Assembly: GCA_001725415.1 (NCBI GenBank)
Contig: MEGH01000022.1
Span: forward strand, 1 to 64,000
Source of the DNA: Pseudonocardia sp. SCN 73-27
GTDB taxonomy: Bacteria > Actinomycetota > Actinomycetes > Mycobacteriales > Pseudonocardiaceae
DNA length: 64,000 nt
Direction: 5' to 3'
Shown: positions 43,568-52,810 of the stretch, one piece after another
Layout of the letters: each line of letters starts with the position of its first letter
How positions within the stretch are numbered: the first letter of the stretch is position 1
The notes under the pieces: model-generated
What the model was told of the DNA's origin: nothing
Databases searched by the model: none
The model's input: only the letters and a program-made list of their open reading frames with translations
Program-made: the position numbers and the translations under genes

Positions 43568-43581
43568 GATTGTTGACAATC
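43568..43581. promoter_or_regulatory. Island operator copy 2
   Basis: GATTGTTGACAATC, one base from a perfect palindrome, in the divergent DUF3830/amidase promoter. It covers the amidase -35 TTGACA. Confidence 0.75.
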
Positions 43582-43601
43582 ATACGAGCGCTTCCTAGCG
43601 T
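43573..43601 (+). promoter_or_regulatory. Amidase promoter
   Basis: TTGACA (43573-43578), a 17-nt spacer, TAGCGT (43596-43601). Consensus -35 and TANNNT -10, giving a start point near 43608 and a ~31-nt leader to GTG 43639. Confidence 0.65.
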
Positions 43602-43638
43602 GTCAATGCCGCCGGATCGGACTCGAAAGGACTCCCGC

Positions 43639-45048
43639 GTGCCCGTTTCCGCAGGTCAGAGCAGCGCCGATCTCTCGGCCACCGAACTGCTCACCGCGTA
43701 TCGAACCGGCGACCTCTCCCCCGTCGAGGCCACCCGCGACGCACTCGACCGGATCGCCCGGCTCGACAGCCACGTGAACGCCTTCTGCCTCGTCGACGAG
43801 GCCGGCGCGCTCGCCTCCGCGGCGGAGTCCGAGGAACGCTGGCGCCGCGGCACCCCCCGCGGCGTGCTCGACGGCGTCCCCACGTCGATCAAGGACATCC
43901 TGCTGACCGTCGGCTGGCCCACCCGCCGCGGCTCGGCCACCACCGACCCCACCCCCGGTGATGTCGACGGCCCGCCCGTCGCCCGCGTCCGCGAGCAGGG
44001 CGCCGTCCTGATCGGCAAGACCACCACGCCGGAGCTGGCCTGGAAGGGCGTCACCGACTCCCCGCTCACCGGCGTCACCGGCAACCCGTGGAACCCCGCG
44101 CTCACCGCCGGCGGCTCCTCGGGCGGCAGCGCCACGGCCGTCGGGCTGGGCATGGGGGCCCTGTCGCTCGGTACCGACGGCGGCGGTTCCGTCCGCATCC
44201 CAGCCGGGTTCACCGGGACCGTCGCACACAAGCCCACCTACGGCCGCGTGCCCCACCACCCGGCCAGCCCGTTCGGCACGCTCGCCCACGTCGGCCCCAT
44301 GACCCGGACCGTCGCCGACGCCGCGCTCCTGCTCGACGTGATCTCCGGTTTCGACGCCCGCGACGCCTGGGCCCTCGATGCCGCCCCCCGCACCTGCACC
44401 GCCGCGCTCGGCGACGGCGTCGCCGGGCTGCGGATCGCGCTCAGCCCCACCCTCGGGTTCGCCGACGTCGACCCCGAGGTGCGTGCCGCCGTCGAGGCCG
44501 CCGCCGCCGTCTTCACGACGCTCGGCGCGACCGTCGAGCACGCCGACCCCGGGTTCGCCGACCCCGTCGAGCCCTTCGAGACGCTCTGGTTCGCGGGCGC
44601 GGCCAAGTCGATGGAGGCCCTGGGCCGCGACCAGCGCGCGACGATGGACCCCGGCCTGGTCGAGATCGCCGAGCAGGGCGCCCGCTACAGCGCGATCGAA
44701 TACCTGACGGCGATGGCCGTCCGCAACGACCTCGGCACGCTCATGGGCGCGTTCCACCAGCGCTGGGACCTGCTGCTGACCTCGACCCTGCCGATCGTGG
44801 CGTTCGAGGGGGGCCGGGAGTCGCCCGACGGCCGGCGCTGGACGACGTGGACGCCGTTCACGTACCCGTTCAACATGACGCAGCAGCCCGCGGCGAGCGT
44901 GCCCTGCGGGTTCACCGCCGCCGGGCTGCCGGTGGGGCTGCAGATCGTCGGCCCCCGCCACGCCGATGCCCGCGTCCTCGCCGCCGCCCACGCCTTCGAG
45001 CAGGCCACCGACCACCATCTGCGCCGCCCGCCCCTGCTGCAGCCCTGA
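43639..45048 (+). CDS. Amidase (amidase-signature family)
   Basis: 469 aa. The Ser-cis-Ser-Lys triad is in place: Lys in TSIKDILL, the glycine/serine loop TAGGSSGGSAT, and SLGTDGGGSVRIPAGF. The family hydrolyses linear amides, and members include allophanate, biuret, maleamate-like and aryl-amide hydrolases. Substrate not determined; the context favours release of a dicarboxylic acid or its half-amide. GTG 43639 is chosen (AAAGGA 7 nt upstream, predicted transcript start near 43608); ATG 43606 is in frame but would be leaderless. Confidence 0.9.
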   Translation: MPVSAGQSSADLSATELLTAYRTGDLSPVEATRDALDRIARLDSHVNAFCLVDEAGALASAAESEERWRRGTPRGVLDGVPTSIKDILLTVGWPTRRGSATTDPTPGDVDGPPVARVREQGAVLIGKTTTPELAWKGVTDSPLTGVTGNPWNPALTAGGSSGGSATAVGLGMGALSLGTDGGGSVRIPAGFTGTVAHKPTYGRVPHHPASPFGTLAHVGPMTRTVADAALLLDVISGFDARDAWALDAAPRTCTAALGDGVAGLRIALSPTLGFADVDPEVRAAVEAAAAVFTTLGATVEHADPGFADPVEPFETLWFAGAAKSMEALGRDQRATMDPGLVEIAEQGARYSAIEYLTAMAVRNDLGTLMGAFHQRWDLLLTSTLPIVAFEGGRESPDGRRWTTWTPFTYPFNMTQQPAASVPCGFTAAGLPVGLQIVGPRHADARVLAAAHAFEQATDHHLRRPPLLQP

Positions 45049-45083
45049 CCGCCGTCGGCCTCCGCGCCGACTTCGACGTCAGC

Positions 45084-45108
45084 CTGGTTCCGGGTACGGA
45101 AGAACCAG
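45084..45108. terminator. Hairpin between convergent amidase and tatB
   Basis: CTGGTTC (45084-45090) pairs with GAACCAG (45102-45108), with further pairing inside (CCG/CGG). It is flanked by GACGTC repeats in the 95-nt convergent gap. Confidence 0.5.
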
Positions 45109-45143
45109 TCGGACGTCGGACTCGGTGTGAAGGGTGCGGAACG

Positions 45144-45587
45144 TCAGGTGGCGTCGGGGTCGATCGGGGGGCGCTCGCCGGGGCTGAGCGGGGTGACCGC
45201 GGGCCGGGTGGGGACGGAGCCGTTGCCGTTGCTCACGGCGGGGCTGTGGCCGTTGGGCTTCGTCATGTCGAGACCGCCCCGCAGCGGGGGCTTCGACATG
45301 TCGACGCCGAAGTTCGGGGCCTCGCCGTCGAACAGGGTGCGCTTGACGGCGGCGCGGGGGCTCAGGTCGCGCAGCCCGCGGAGGTCCTCGAGCGGCTTGC
45401 GCAGCTCGTCGAACTCCGGGCCGAGCTCCTTCTGCAGCTGCTCACGGGCGCCGGTCGCGTACTCACGGACCTGCCGGACCGTGCGCCCCAGCCAAGCGGC
45501 GGCGCCGGGGAGCCGCTCGGGGCCGAGGATGAACAGCCCGGCGACGACGAGCACCAGGATCTCGCCCCAGCCGACACTGTCGAACAC
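45144..45587 (-). CDS. tatB: Sec-independent protein translocase TatB
   Basis: 147 aa. N-terminal transmembrane helix [20 protein letters not shown], hinge GPERLPG, amphipathic helix (about 25-70), then a disordered tail. It partners TatA/TatC in export of folded proteins. GTG 45587 has TAGCAT 7 nt upstream (leaderless). Downstream of htrA as in Rv1224. Confidence 0.93.
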   Translation of the reverse strand: MFDSVGWGEILVLVVAGLFILGPERLPGAAAWLGRTVRQVREYATGAREQLQKELGPEFDELRKPLEDLRGLRDLSPRAAVKRTLFDGEAPNFGVDMSKPPLRGGLDMTKPNGHSPAVSNGNGSVPTRPAVTPLSPGERPPIDPDAT

Positions 45588-45617
45588 GGTCCCGATGCTA
45601 CCCGGCCGACCTGCGGC

Positions 45618-47231
45618 TCAGTCCGAGGCCAGGACGGCGGTCACGGTGAGGGGCCTGCCGTCGCGGACGATCTCGATCGGCACGCTCTGCCCGGGTGCGA
45701 GCTCACGGACGGCGACGACGAGCTCGTCGGCCCCGGCGATGGTGCGCTCCCCGACCTTGAGGATGACGTCGCCCTCGACGATGCCCGCCGCGGCCGCGGA
45801 TCCACCGGCGACGACGTTCTGGACCTGGGCGCCGTCGGTGGTGCCGTCGGTGACGGACTTGGCGTTGACGCCGAGGTCGGCGTGCTTGACCGAGCCGTCG
45901 CGGATGAGGGACTCGGCGATGCGGCGGGCGTCGTCGATCGGGATGGCGAAGCCCAGGCCGATGGAGCCGCCCTCGCTCCCCTGGCCGAGGCTGCGGATCG
46001 CGGTGTTGATGCCGACGACGGCGCCGGTGGAGTCGACCAGGGGGCCGCCGGAGTTGCCGGGGTTGATGGCGGCGTCGGTCTGGATGGCGTCGATGACGGC
46101 GTTGGTGTCGCTGCCGCCGCCGTCGAGGCGGACGGGCCGGTTCAGGGCGCTGACGATGCCGTCGGTGACGGTGCCGGCCAGGCCGAGCGGGGACCCGATG
46201 GCGAGGACCCCGTCGCCGACGGCCAGCGACGACGACGAGCCGATCTGCGCGACGGTCGGGTTGGCGACGCCGACCTTGATGACAGCGAGGTCGGTCTTGG
46301 GGTCGCGGCCGACGATCTGGGCCGGGACGCGCTGCCCGTTGCTGAAGATCGCCTCGATGGTGGCGCCGTTGCCCTGCGCGGCGGGTGAGACGACGTGGTT
46401 GTTGGTGAGGACGTAGCCGGCCGCGTCGATGACGACGCCGGAGCCGGTGCCGCCCTGGTCGCCGACCTTGATCTCGATGGACACGACGGCGGGCAGGACG
46501 CGGGCGGCGATGTCGGCGACGCTGCCGGGCGGGCGTTCCTTGGACTCCGAGGTGGAGGTGAGGGTGGCGCCGGGTTCGGTGAGGGTCTGGGCGCCGTCGG
46601 CGGTGAGCCGGCCGACGATGCCGCCGACCGCGCCGACGGCCAGGGCGAGGACGGCGAGCAGGATCAGGGCTCGGGGATGGACGCGGCGACCGAACAGGAG
46701 CTCGCGGACGCTGAGCCGGGCGCCGGGGCCGGGCGCGGGCCGGACCTCGTCGTCGCCGGGGGCGGGTTCACCGAGCTCGACGGGGCTGGCGGGGTTGCGC
46801 CAGGGGTCGGCGTCGGCGGGCTTGTCGGCGTCGTCCCAGAACGCGGGGCCGCCGGGTTCACCTGCGGGGCCGGCGGGGGTGGGCGGGCGCTGCAGGTCGG
46901 TGCCCTCGCCGGGGCTGCGGGAGAAGGCGGCGGCGAGCGCGGCGGGCGGAGGCGCGGTGGCGGCGATACGGCCGTTGCCGGATCCGTCGGCGCCGTTGCG
47001 CTGCGGGGCGAACCCGCCGTCGACGCCGGTGGGGCGGCCGAAGACGCTCGTCTCGCCCGGGTCGACCGGCGGACGTTCGAGGGGCCGGGGCGCGAGCCGG
47101 GGTGGCCCCGACGCGGGGACGGGTTCCGACGGTTCGACGCGGTGGTGCCGCCCGGATCCCTCGACCGCGGAGCTGCCGGGAGCAGGCGCGTCGGCAGGAG
47201 TGTCGGCGGCGCCGTCGTGCTCGTCGGTCAT
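45618..47231 (-). CDS. htrA: HtrA/DegP-type serine protease with PDZ domain
   Basis: 537 aa. A ~195-residue disordered Pro/Gly-rich cytoplasmic region leads to one transmembrane helix (HPRALILLAVLALAVGAVGG). A trypsin domain follows with the triad His in LTNNHVV, Asp in KTDLAVI and Ser in GNSGGPL, then a C-terminal PDZ domain (GGSAAAAGIVEGDVILKVG). It degrades misfolded envelope proteins. Located after rseA and sigE, whose regulon normally includes it (Rv1223-like). Confidence 0.93.
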   Translation of the reverse strand: MTDEHDGAADTPADAPAPGSSAVEGSGRHHRVEPSEPVPASGPPRLAPRPLERPPVDPGETSVFGRPTGVDGGFAPQRNGADGSGNGRIAATAPPPAALAAAFSRSPGEGTDLQRPPTPAGPAGEPGGPAFWDDADKPADADPWRNPASPVELGEPAPGDDEVRPAPGPGARLSVRELLFGRRVHPRALILLAVLALAVGAVGGIVGRLTADGAQTLTEPGATLTSTSESKERPPGSVADIAARVLPAVVSIEIKVGDQGGTGSGVVIDAAGYVLTNNHVVSPAAQGNGATIEAIFSNGQRVPAQIVGRDPKTDLAVIKVGVANPTVAQIGSSSSLAVGDGVLAIGSPLGLAGTVTDGIVSALNRPVRLDGGGSDTNAVIDAIQTDAAINPGNSGGPLVDSTGAVVGINTAIRSLGQGSEGGSIGLGFAIPIDDARRIAESLIRDGSVKHADLGVNAKSVTDGTTDGAQVQNVVAGGSAAAAGIVEGDVILKVGERTIAGADELVVAVRELAPGQSVPIEIVRDGRPLTVTAVLASD

Positions 47232-47308
47232 CGCCGGCCGGCTCCTGGGGTCGAACGGGTGGGTCGCCCCTCAGCCTGCCGGATCGGTGGTGAAGTCCGC
47301 GTAGCCGG

Positions 47309-47998
47309 TCAGCGCGACGGCGGCAGGAACGACGGCGCCATGCCGTCGAGCTGCTCGGCGACCTCGGTGTCGCCCAGGTCGGCCAGTGCCGGGTCGGTCG
47401 TGGGCAGGGCGGTGTCGGGGCTCGTCCGGCTCGTGAGGTTCGTATCGAACGCGGCGGGCACGGCACCGGCGGCCGAGCCGAGGGACGCCGGGTTGGCGTT
47501 GGCGGCGACGGCCGGGATGTCGAGCGAGGCCGACGGGGCGGCGAGGGCCAGCGCGCCGAGCGCCAGGCCGCTGACGGCGACCCCCGCGCCGATGCGCAGC
47601 CTGCGGCCGTGCCCGATGCGGACCTCGGCGGTGGTCGGACGCGGGTCGGGCGCGGTGCCGCCGAGCGGCCGCATGATCGAGACGAGCTGACCGTCGGCGG
47701 TCATGGCGAGGCCCGCCGGAGGTTCGGGCAGGTCGGCGTCGAGCGGGATGGACCGCAGCGACGACAGCAGCGACGACGGCATCGCCGGCGCGGCGGCGGA
47801 GCGGAGCATGAGGCTGGCCTGGTCCTGGGCGACGACCTCGTCGGCGCACTCGGGGCAGTGCGCGATGTGCGTGGCGGCCCGGGCGTGCGCGCCGGCCGTG
47901 AGCTCTCCGTCGGTGAACGCGACGATCGCGTCCAGGGTGAGGTGGTCCTCGCCCCAGTCGGGTGCGTTCACCGAGAAGCGCCGGCGCGCGTCGGTCAT
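47309..47998 (-). CDS. rseA: Anti-sigma factor RseA-like
   Basis: 229 aa. The zinc-associated anti-sigma motif HIAHCPEC (H-x3-C-x2-C) is at about residue 45, within [19 protein letters not shown] helices. A transmembrane-like hydrophobic stretch (about 140-160) and a Thr/Asp-rich tail follow. It should hold SigE at rest and release it under redox or envelope stress. The ATG overlaps the sigE stop (ATGA). Confidence 0.88.
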   Translation of the reverse strand: MTDARRRFSVNAPDWGEDHLTLDAIVAFTDGELTAGAHARAATHIAHCPECADEVVAQDQASLMLRSAAAPAMPSSLLSSLRSIPLDADLPEPPAGLAMTADGQLVSIMRPLGGTAPDPRPTTAEVRIGHGRRLRIGAGVAVSGLALGALALAAPSASLDIPAVAANANPASLGSAAGAVPAAFDTNLTSRTSPDTALPTTDPALADLGDTEVAEQLDGMAPSFLPPSR

Positions 47999-48657
47999 CC
48001 CGCTGCCTCCACTGTCAGTCCGTTCCGCACGCCCACCAGGGCGTCGAGCTCCGCGGCCTCGGCGCGGCGCCGCTCGAGCGCGCTGCGCAGGGCGGCGCGC
48101 CCACGATGGATCCTGCTCCGCACGGTACCCAGCTTCACACCGAGTGTGGCGCCGATCTCCTCGTACGACAGACCCTCCACGTCGCACAGCACGACGGCGG
48201 CGCGGAACTCCGGGGCCAGTTCGTCGAGCGCGGCCTGCAGCAGCGGGTCGAGGTGGGTCTCGGAGAACACGACCTCGGGTTCTGGGCCCTGGCCGGGGAT
48301 GCGGTCGGAGTCGTCGGGCAGGGCCTCCATGCGCACGCGGGCGCGACGGCGGACCATGTCGAGGAACAGGTTGGTGGTGATGCGGTGCAGCCAGCCCTCG
48401 AAGGTGCCGGGCTTGTAGGACGCGAGCGAACGGAACACCCGGATGAACGTCTCCTGGGTGAGGTCCTCGGCATCGTGCGGGTTGCCTGTCAGCCGGTAGG
48501 CGAGGCGGTAGACCCGGTCGCCGTGCTCCCGGACGATCTCGTCCCAGCTCGGCGGCGTCCAGTCGGCCCCGTCCCCCGGCAGCACGGTGGCGACCGCGGA
48601 CGACGCGGGGGTCGTCGTCGCGGAACCTGCCTGCACGGCGGTCGGGCGGTCGGTCAT
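47995..48657 (-). CDS. sigE: ECF RNA polymerase sigma factor SigE
   Basis: 220 aa. Region 2 reads [21 protein letters not shown], and region 4 [20 protein letters not shown]. The order sigE-rseA-htrA-tatB matches Rv1221-Rv1224, the envelope-stress system. ATG 48657 (MTDRPTAVQ) is preceded by GGAGG. An ECF-type promoter at 48698-48723 suggests autoregulation; the frame is open upstream to 49122 but that part is not protein-like. Confidence 0.93.
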   Translation of the reverse strand: MTDRPTAVQAGSATTTPASSAVATVLPGDGADWTPPSWDEIVREHGDRVYRLAYRLTGNPHDAEDLTQETFIRVFRSLASYKPGTFEGWLHRITTNLFLDMVRRRARVRMEALPDDSDRIPGQGPEPEVVFSETHLDPLLQAALDELAPEFRAAVVLCDVEGLSYEEIGATLGVKLGTVRSRIHRGRAALRSALERRRAEAAELDALVGVRNGLTVEAAG

Positions 48658-48697
48658 CGGTGGGTGCGCCTCCAGGGAGCGGGTCGTGCACTGGCTG

Positions 48698-48723
48698 AAC
48701 GTCCCGCCGGGGGAGTTCGTTCC
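48698..48723 (-). promoter_or_regulatory. ECF-type autoregulatory promoter of sigE
   Basis: On the minus strand, GGAAC (48719-48723), a 17-nt spacer, CGTT (48698-48701). This matches the GGAAC-N16/17-CGTT pattern recognised by SigE-like ECF factors, and lies 41 nt before the sigE start codon. Confidence 0.65.
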
Positions 48724-48895
48724 CGGGCTCTGCCCGGGTTTCCGGCGACGGCTGGGTCGACGACCCCGACCCCGCACGTCAAGAGTTCCCCAATGTCGTG
48801 AAGGAGGTGTGAGAACGGTCTGAGAAGAACCTGTGAAAGCGACCCGCCGGGCCGTCGCGCCGGTCTCGTGCCCGCACCCCGATAGCCTTCGCGCC

Positions 48896-49453
48896 ATGAC
48901 CCGCCCCGAGCCTGCGCGCGCCGACGTGCGGGAGGACCCACCCGTCGCCGGGCTGGGTCCCGGCCTGGCCTTCCTGGCGGCGACGGTGAACGCGCGGGCC
49001 GTCGTCGAGGTCGGTACGGGCAGCGGCTGGGGCGGGCTGTGGCTGCTGCGCGGGATGGCCCCCGACGGCCTGCTCACGTCGATGGACGTCGACCCCGAGC
49101 AGCAGCGGGCAGCCCGCCGCACGTTCCTCGACGCCGGGTACGGGCAATCGCGGCTGCGGCTGATCGTCGGGCTGGCGGGCGAGGTGCTGCCGCGGCTGAC
49201 CGACGGCGGTTACGACCTCGTCGTCGTCGACGGGGTTCGCACCGAGTACCCGGGCCATCTCGTCGAGGCCATCCGGCTGCTGCGCCCCGGCGGGGTGCTC
49301 GCCCTGCACGGTGTGCAGGAGCAGGAGGGCGGCGAGGGGCCGGAGGCGGCCGCGATCCGCGAGACGCTCGACCTGGTGCGTGCCGACCCGCGGCTGGTCC
49401 CGGTCCTGCTGCCCCTGGGCGCAGGCCTGCTCTGCGCCACCCGACGCCCCTGA
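48896..49453 (+). CDS. O-methyltransferase-like protein (Rv1220c-like)
   Basis: 185 aa. The SAM core shows [27 protein letters not shown] and [12 protein letters not shown], close to the catechol-type O-methyltransferase family but with the metal-site region altered (VDGVR instead of the usual D-x-D/N-K). Divergent from sigE, as in mycobacteria. ATG 48896 has TAGCCT 7 nt upstream (leaderless). Substrate unknown. Confidence 0.85.
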   Translation: MTRPEPARADVREDPPVAGLGPGLAFLAATVNARAVVEVGTGSGWGGLWLLRGMAPDGLLTSMDVDPEQQRAARRTFLDAGYGQSRLRLIVGLAGEVLPRLTDGGYDLVVVDGVRTEYPGHLVEAIRLLRPGGVLALHGVQEQEGGEGPEAAAIRETLDLVRADPRLVPVLLPLGAGLLCATRRP

Positions 49454-49460
49454 CCTGCGA

Positions 49461-50711
49461 TCAAAGGGCCGTTGCGCCCTTTCCGAGGACCACGACCCCA
49501 CCCGGGCTGACGGTGTAGCGGGCCCGGTCGAGCGCCAGGTCGACACCGACCAGGGCGCCCTCGGGCACCTCGACGTTCTTGTCGAGGATCGCGCCGCGCA
49601 CCACCGCGCCCCGGCGGATGTGCGCGCCCGGCAGGACCACCGAGTCGGACACCTCCGCCCCGGCCTCGATGCGGACGTTCGGACTGATCACCGACCTGCG
49701 CACGATCGCCCCGGAGATGATCGTGCCCGCGCCGACGATGGAGTCCTGCGCGATGCCGCCCTCGACGAACTTCGCCGGCGGCAGCGACGTCGTCACCGAC
49801 GTGCGGATGGGCCAGCGGTCGTTGTAGAGATTGAAGATCGGGTGCACCGACACGAGATCGGTGTGGGCGTCGTAGTAGGCGTCGAGCGTCCCGACGTCGC
49901 GCCAGTAGCCCGAGTCGCGGTCGGTCGCACCGGGGACGACGTTGTCGGCGAAGTCGTACACCGCGGCGTCGCCCTGGCCGACGAGGCGCGGGATGATGTC
50001 GCCGCCCATGTCGTGGTCGGAGTCGCCGTCCTCGGCATCGGCGCGCAGCGCGTCGAGCAGCGCCTCCGTCGTGAAGACGTAGTTGCCCATCGAGGCGAAC
50101 GTCACGTCGGGGTCGTCGGGCACCGACGGCGGGTCCGAGGGCTTCTCGAGGAACTCGAGAATCTTGCCGTCGGCGTCGGAGTTGATGCAGCCGAACGCCT
50201 TGGCCTCGGTGCGCGGCACCCGGATACCGGCGACGGTGACGCCCGCACCGCTCGCGATGTGCTGGGCGATCATCTGGCCCGGGTCCATGCGGTAGACGTG
50301 GTCGGCGCCGAAGACCGCGATGTAGTCGGGACGCTCGTCGTAGACGAGGTTGAGGCTCTGGAAGATCGCGTCGGCGCTGCCGGTGTACCAGCGGCGGCCG
50401 AGCCGCTGCTGCGCCGGGACCGTGGTGATGTACTGCCCCAGCACGCTGGAGAGGCGCCACGTCGTGGAGATGTGCCGGTCGAGCGAGTGCGACTTGTACT
50501 GGGTGAGCACACACAGCTTGTGCAGACCCGCGTTCACCAGGTTGGACAGCACGAAGTCGATCAACCGGTAGTTGCCCGCGAACGGGACCGCGGGCTTGGC
50601 GCGGTCGGCGGTGAGCGGCCACAGCCGCTTCCCCTCGCCACCCGCGAGCACGATCCCCAGCACGTTCGCCGGCAGCATGACAGGGCCGGAGCTGAAGCGC
50701 GGCGTGGTCAT
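49461..50711 (-). CDS. glgC: Glucose-1-phosphate adenylyltransferase
   Basis: 416 aa. The nucleotidyltransferase motif [13 protein letters not shown], substrate loops GSADAIFQS and [18 protein letters not shown] and [12 protein letters not shown] are present. A C-terminal left-handed beta-helix follows. It makes ADP-glucose for glycogen and maltose-1-phosphate synthesis. It diverges from glgM across 215 nt; the two normally act in sequence. Confidence 0.95.
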   Translation of the reverse strand: MTTPRFSSGPVMLPANVLGIVLAGGEGKRLWPLTADRAKPAVPFAGNYRLIDFVLSNLVNAGLHKLCVLTQYKSHSLDRHISTTWRLSSVLGQYITTVPAQQRLGRRWYTGSADAIFQSLNLVYDERPDYIAVFGADHVYRMDPGQMIAQHIASGAGVTVAGIRVPRTEAKAFGCINSDADGKILEFLEKPSDPPSVPDDPDVTFASMGNYVFTTEALLDALRADAEDGDSDHDMGGDIIPRLVGQGDAAVYDFADNVVPGATDRDSGYWRDVGTLDAYYDAHTDLVSVHPIFNLYNDRWPIRTSVTTSLPPAKFVEGGIAQDSIVGAGTIISGAIVRRSVISPNVRIEAGAEVSDSVVLPGAHIRRGAVVRGAILDKNVEVPEGALVGVDLALDRARYTVSPGGVVVLGKGATAL

Positions 50712-50926
50712 CGGACCACCCCGACTCCGGCGTCGACGTTGGTTCCGGCGGAGCCGAGTCCCGCCGGGAGGTGCGCGCTCACACGCCGAACCCTAGTGCT
50801 CCGCGGCGCCGCCCGGCCACCGCGGGAACGTGGCGTTCGCCTGGGTGTCACCGCCCGGCAGTCTTCCCCGCGGTCTCCCCGTAGGAGCGCGGCCGTGCGG
50901 GGGCGGAACAAGTACCGTCTCCGCTC

Positions 50927-52090
50927 GTGCGCATCGGTCTGCTGACCCGCGAGTACCCGCCCGACGTCTACGGGGGCGCGGGTGTCCACGTCGAGCACCT
51001 CGTCCCCGCCCTGCGCGGGCTCGTCGACGTCGACGTGCACTGCTTCGGCGACCCGGCCCGTGACGCACCCGGCGTCACCGCGCACCCGGTGCCCGACGCC
51101 CTGGCCGAGGCCAACCCGGCGTTGCAGACGATCGGCGTCGACCTGTCGATGGTCGCCGGCCTGCACGGCGTCGACCTCGCGCACTCCCACACCTGGTACG
51201 CGAACATGGCCGGGCACCTGGCCAAGGTGCTGCACGGCGTCCCGCACGTGGTGACGGCGCACTCCCTGGAGCCGCGGCGGCCGTGGAAGGCCGAGCAGCT
51301 GGGCGGGGGCTACCGCCTGTCGTCGTGGGTGGAACGCACCGCCTACGAGGCCGCCGACGCCGTCATCGCCGTGAGCGACGGTATGCGCGCCGACGTCCTC
51401 GACTGCTACCCGAGCCTCGACCCGTCGCGGGTCCACGTGGTGCACAACGGGATCGACACCGAGTTCTACCGTCCCGACGCCCGTCGCGACGCCGTCGTCG
51501 AGGCCGGGGTGGACCCCGACCGGCCGAGCGTGGTGTTCGTCGGCCGGATCACGCGGCAGAAGGGGCTCGGCCACCTGGTCGCGGCGGCGCACTCGATCAG
51601 CCCCGATGCCCAGATCGTGCTGTGCGCGGGCGCCCCGGACACCCGGGAGATCGCCGAGGAGACCGAGAAGGCCGTCGCGGAGCTGCAGGAGGCGCGGCCC
51701 GGGGTGGTCTGGGTGCGCCGGATGATGGCGACGACCGAGATCCGTCAGCTGCTCTCGGCGGCGACGGTGTTCGTGTGCCCGTCGGTCTACGAGCCGCTGG
51801 GGATCGTGAACCTCGAGGCGATGGCGTGCGGGACGGCGGTCGTGGCGTCCGACGTGGGTGGCATCCCCGAGGTCGTGGAGGCGGGCCGCACCGGCCTGCT
51901 CGTGCACTTCGACGAGCACGACGTCGACACCTTCCGGGCGGGCCTGGCGTCGGCGGTCAACGAGCTGCTGGCGGACCCGGACCGGGCCGCGGCGATGGGG
52001 ACCGCGGGCCGGGAGCGCGCGGTGCGCGAGTTCTCGTGGGGCCAGGCTGCTGAACGCACGGTCGGGATCTATCGGTCCCTGCGCTCCTGA
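50927..52090 (+). CDS. glgM: GT4 glycosyltransferase, maltose-1-phosphate synthase-like
   Basis: 387 aa GT-B enzyme. N-terminal TREYPPDVYGGAGVHVEHLV, acceptor-side HSHTWYANMAG, nucleotide site VGRITRQKGLGHL and PSVYEPLGIVNLEAMACGT are seen. It corresponds to Rv1212c, first called GlgA and later shown to form alpha-maltose-1-phosphate from ADP-glucose and glucose-1-phosphate (GlgM). It is shorter than classical GlgA (about 480 aa). GTG 50927 has TACCGT 8 nt upstream (leaderless). Confidence 0.9.
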   Translation: MRIGLLTREYPPDVYGGAGVHVEHLVPALRGLVDVDVHCFGDPARDAPGVTAHPVPDALAEANPALQTIGVDLSMVAGLHGVDLAHSHTWYANMAGHLAKVLHGVPHVVTAHSLEPRRPWKAEQLGGGYRLSSWVERTAYEAADAVIAVSDGMRADVLDCYPSLDPSRVHVVHNGIDTEFYRPDARRDAVVEAGVDPDRPSVVFVGRITRQKGLGHLVAAAHSISPDAQIVLCAGAPDTREIAEETEKAVAELQEARPGVVWVRRMMATTEIRQLLSAATVFVCPSVYEPLGIVNLEAMACGTAVVASDVGGIPEVVEAGRTGLLVHFDEHDVDTFRAGLASAVNELLADPDRAAAMGTAGRERAVREFSWGQAAERTVGIYRSLRS

Positions 52091-52094
52091 TCAG

Positions 52095-52117
52095 CCCGTC
52101 GAGTCCGATGGGAGACT
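52095..52117. repeat. Intergenic repeat, copy B
   Basis: CCCGyCGAGTCCGAyGGGAGACT, 21 of 23 bases identical to 16384-16406. It lies 4 nt after glgM in the 49-nt convergent gap before the CGNR gene. Confidence 0.6.
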
Positions 52118-52139
52118 GACGTCGAACCCGGCGTGGTTC

Positions 52140-52739
52140 TCAGGGCTCTCCCGCGCCTGCCTTGAGTTTCGCGCGGGCTCGGTGGGCAGCGACGGCGGCG
52201 CGGTTGGCGCAGGCGGGCGAGCAGTAGCGGCGGGCGGCATTGCGCGAGGTGTCGGCGTAGACGCGCCGGCAGCCCTCGGCCGCGCACACGCCGTGGCGGT
52301 CGACCCCGTACTCCGACACCAGCATCGCGACGGCGAACGCCGTGGTGGAGCGGACCCGTTCGACGAGTGACGCCTCGGGCGGGGCGTAGTGGAAGTGCCA
52401 GCCCTGACCGTCGTGGTCGGACAGGTGGGGGCCGATCTGGACGTCGGCGAGCAATGCGTTCACGGCGACGGCGGTGGCGTCGAGGGCGGGGGCGGCGCCG
52501 TCGGGAGACGCGGTGGCGTCGAAGACGGTGCGGAGCCGCCGGGCCCAGGCACGCAGGGCGGGTTCGGCGGAGGCAGGGGCGCGGGCGGCGAGGTACCGGT
52601 GCTCGACGAGCAGGTCGCGCAGCCGCCTGCCGGACTGCTCGGGCGGGGTGTCGGCGTCGCCGTCCGGCTCGGCGGTCACGGCGTTGACGAGTGCGACGGC
52701 CGCGCCGAGCGCGTCACTTTTGTAACCGATGAAGTCCAC
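52140..52739 (-). CDS. CGNR zinc-finger protein (ABATE domain)
   Basis: 199 aa. An N-terminal alpha-helical ABATE-like domain (about 1-150) is followed by a C-terminal zinc finger with GVCAAEGCRRVYAD and ARRYCSPACANRAAVAAHRA, the CGNR-type treble clef with DNA-binding potential. Family members act as transcription factors with a ligand-sensing N-domain. GTG 52739. It diverges from a zinc-ribbon gene across 71 nt of unusually AT-rich DNA, so it may regulate that promoter. Confidence 0.85.
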   Translation of the reverse strand: MDFIGYKSDALGAAVALVNAVTAEPDGDADTPPEQSGRRLRDLLVEHRYLAARAPASAEPALRAWARRLRTVFDATASPDGAAPALDATAVAVNALLADVQIGPHLSDHDGQGWHFHYAPPEASLVERVRSTTAFAVAMLVSEYGVDRHGVCAAEGCRRVYADTSRNAARRYCSPACANRAAVAAHRARAKLKAGAGEP

Positions 52740-52810
52740 TGGCCTCTTACACCTGCTAGCCTGTAGTCGTAAGTAACGAACTCAAGACGCATATTACAGA
52801 GGAGATGGGC

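Noticed and set aside
44088..46388. 766-codon plus-strand ORF running over amidase, tatB and htrA
   Set aside because: It shadows three real genes and is Arg/Asp-rich without motifs.
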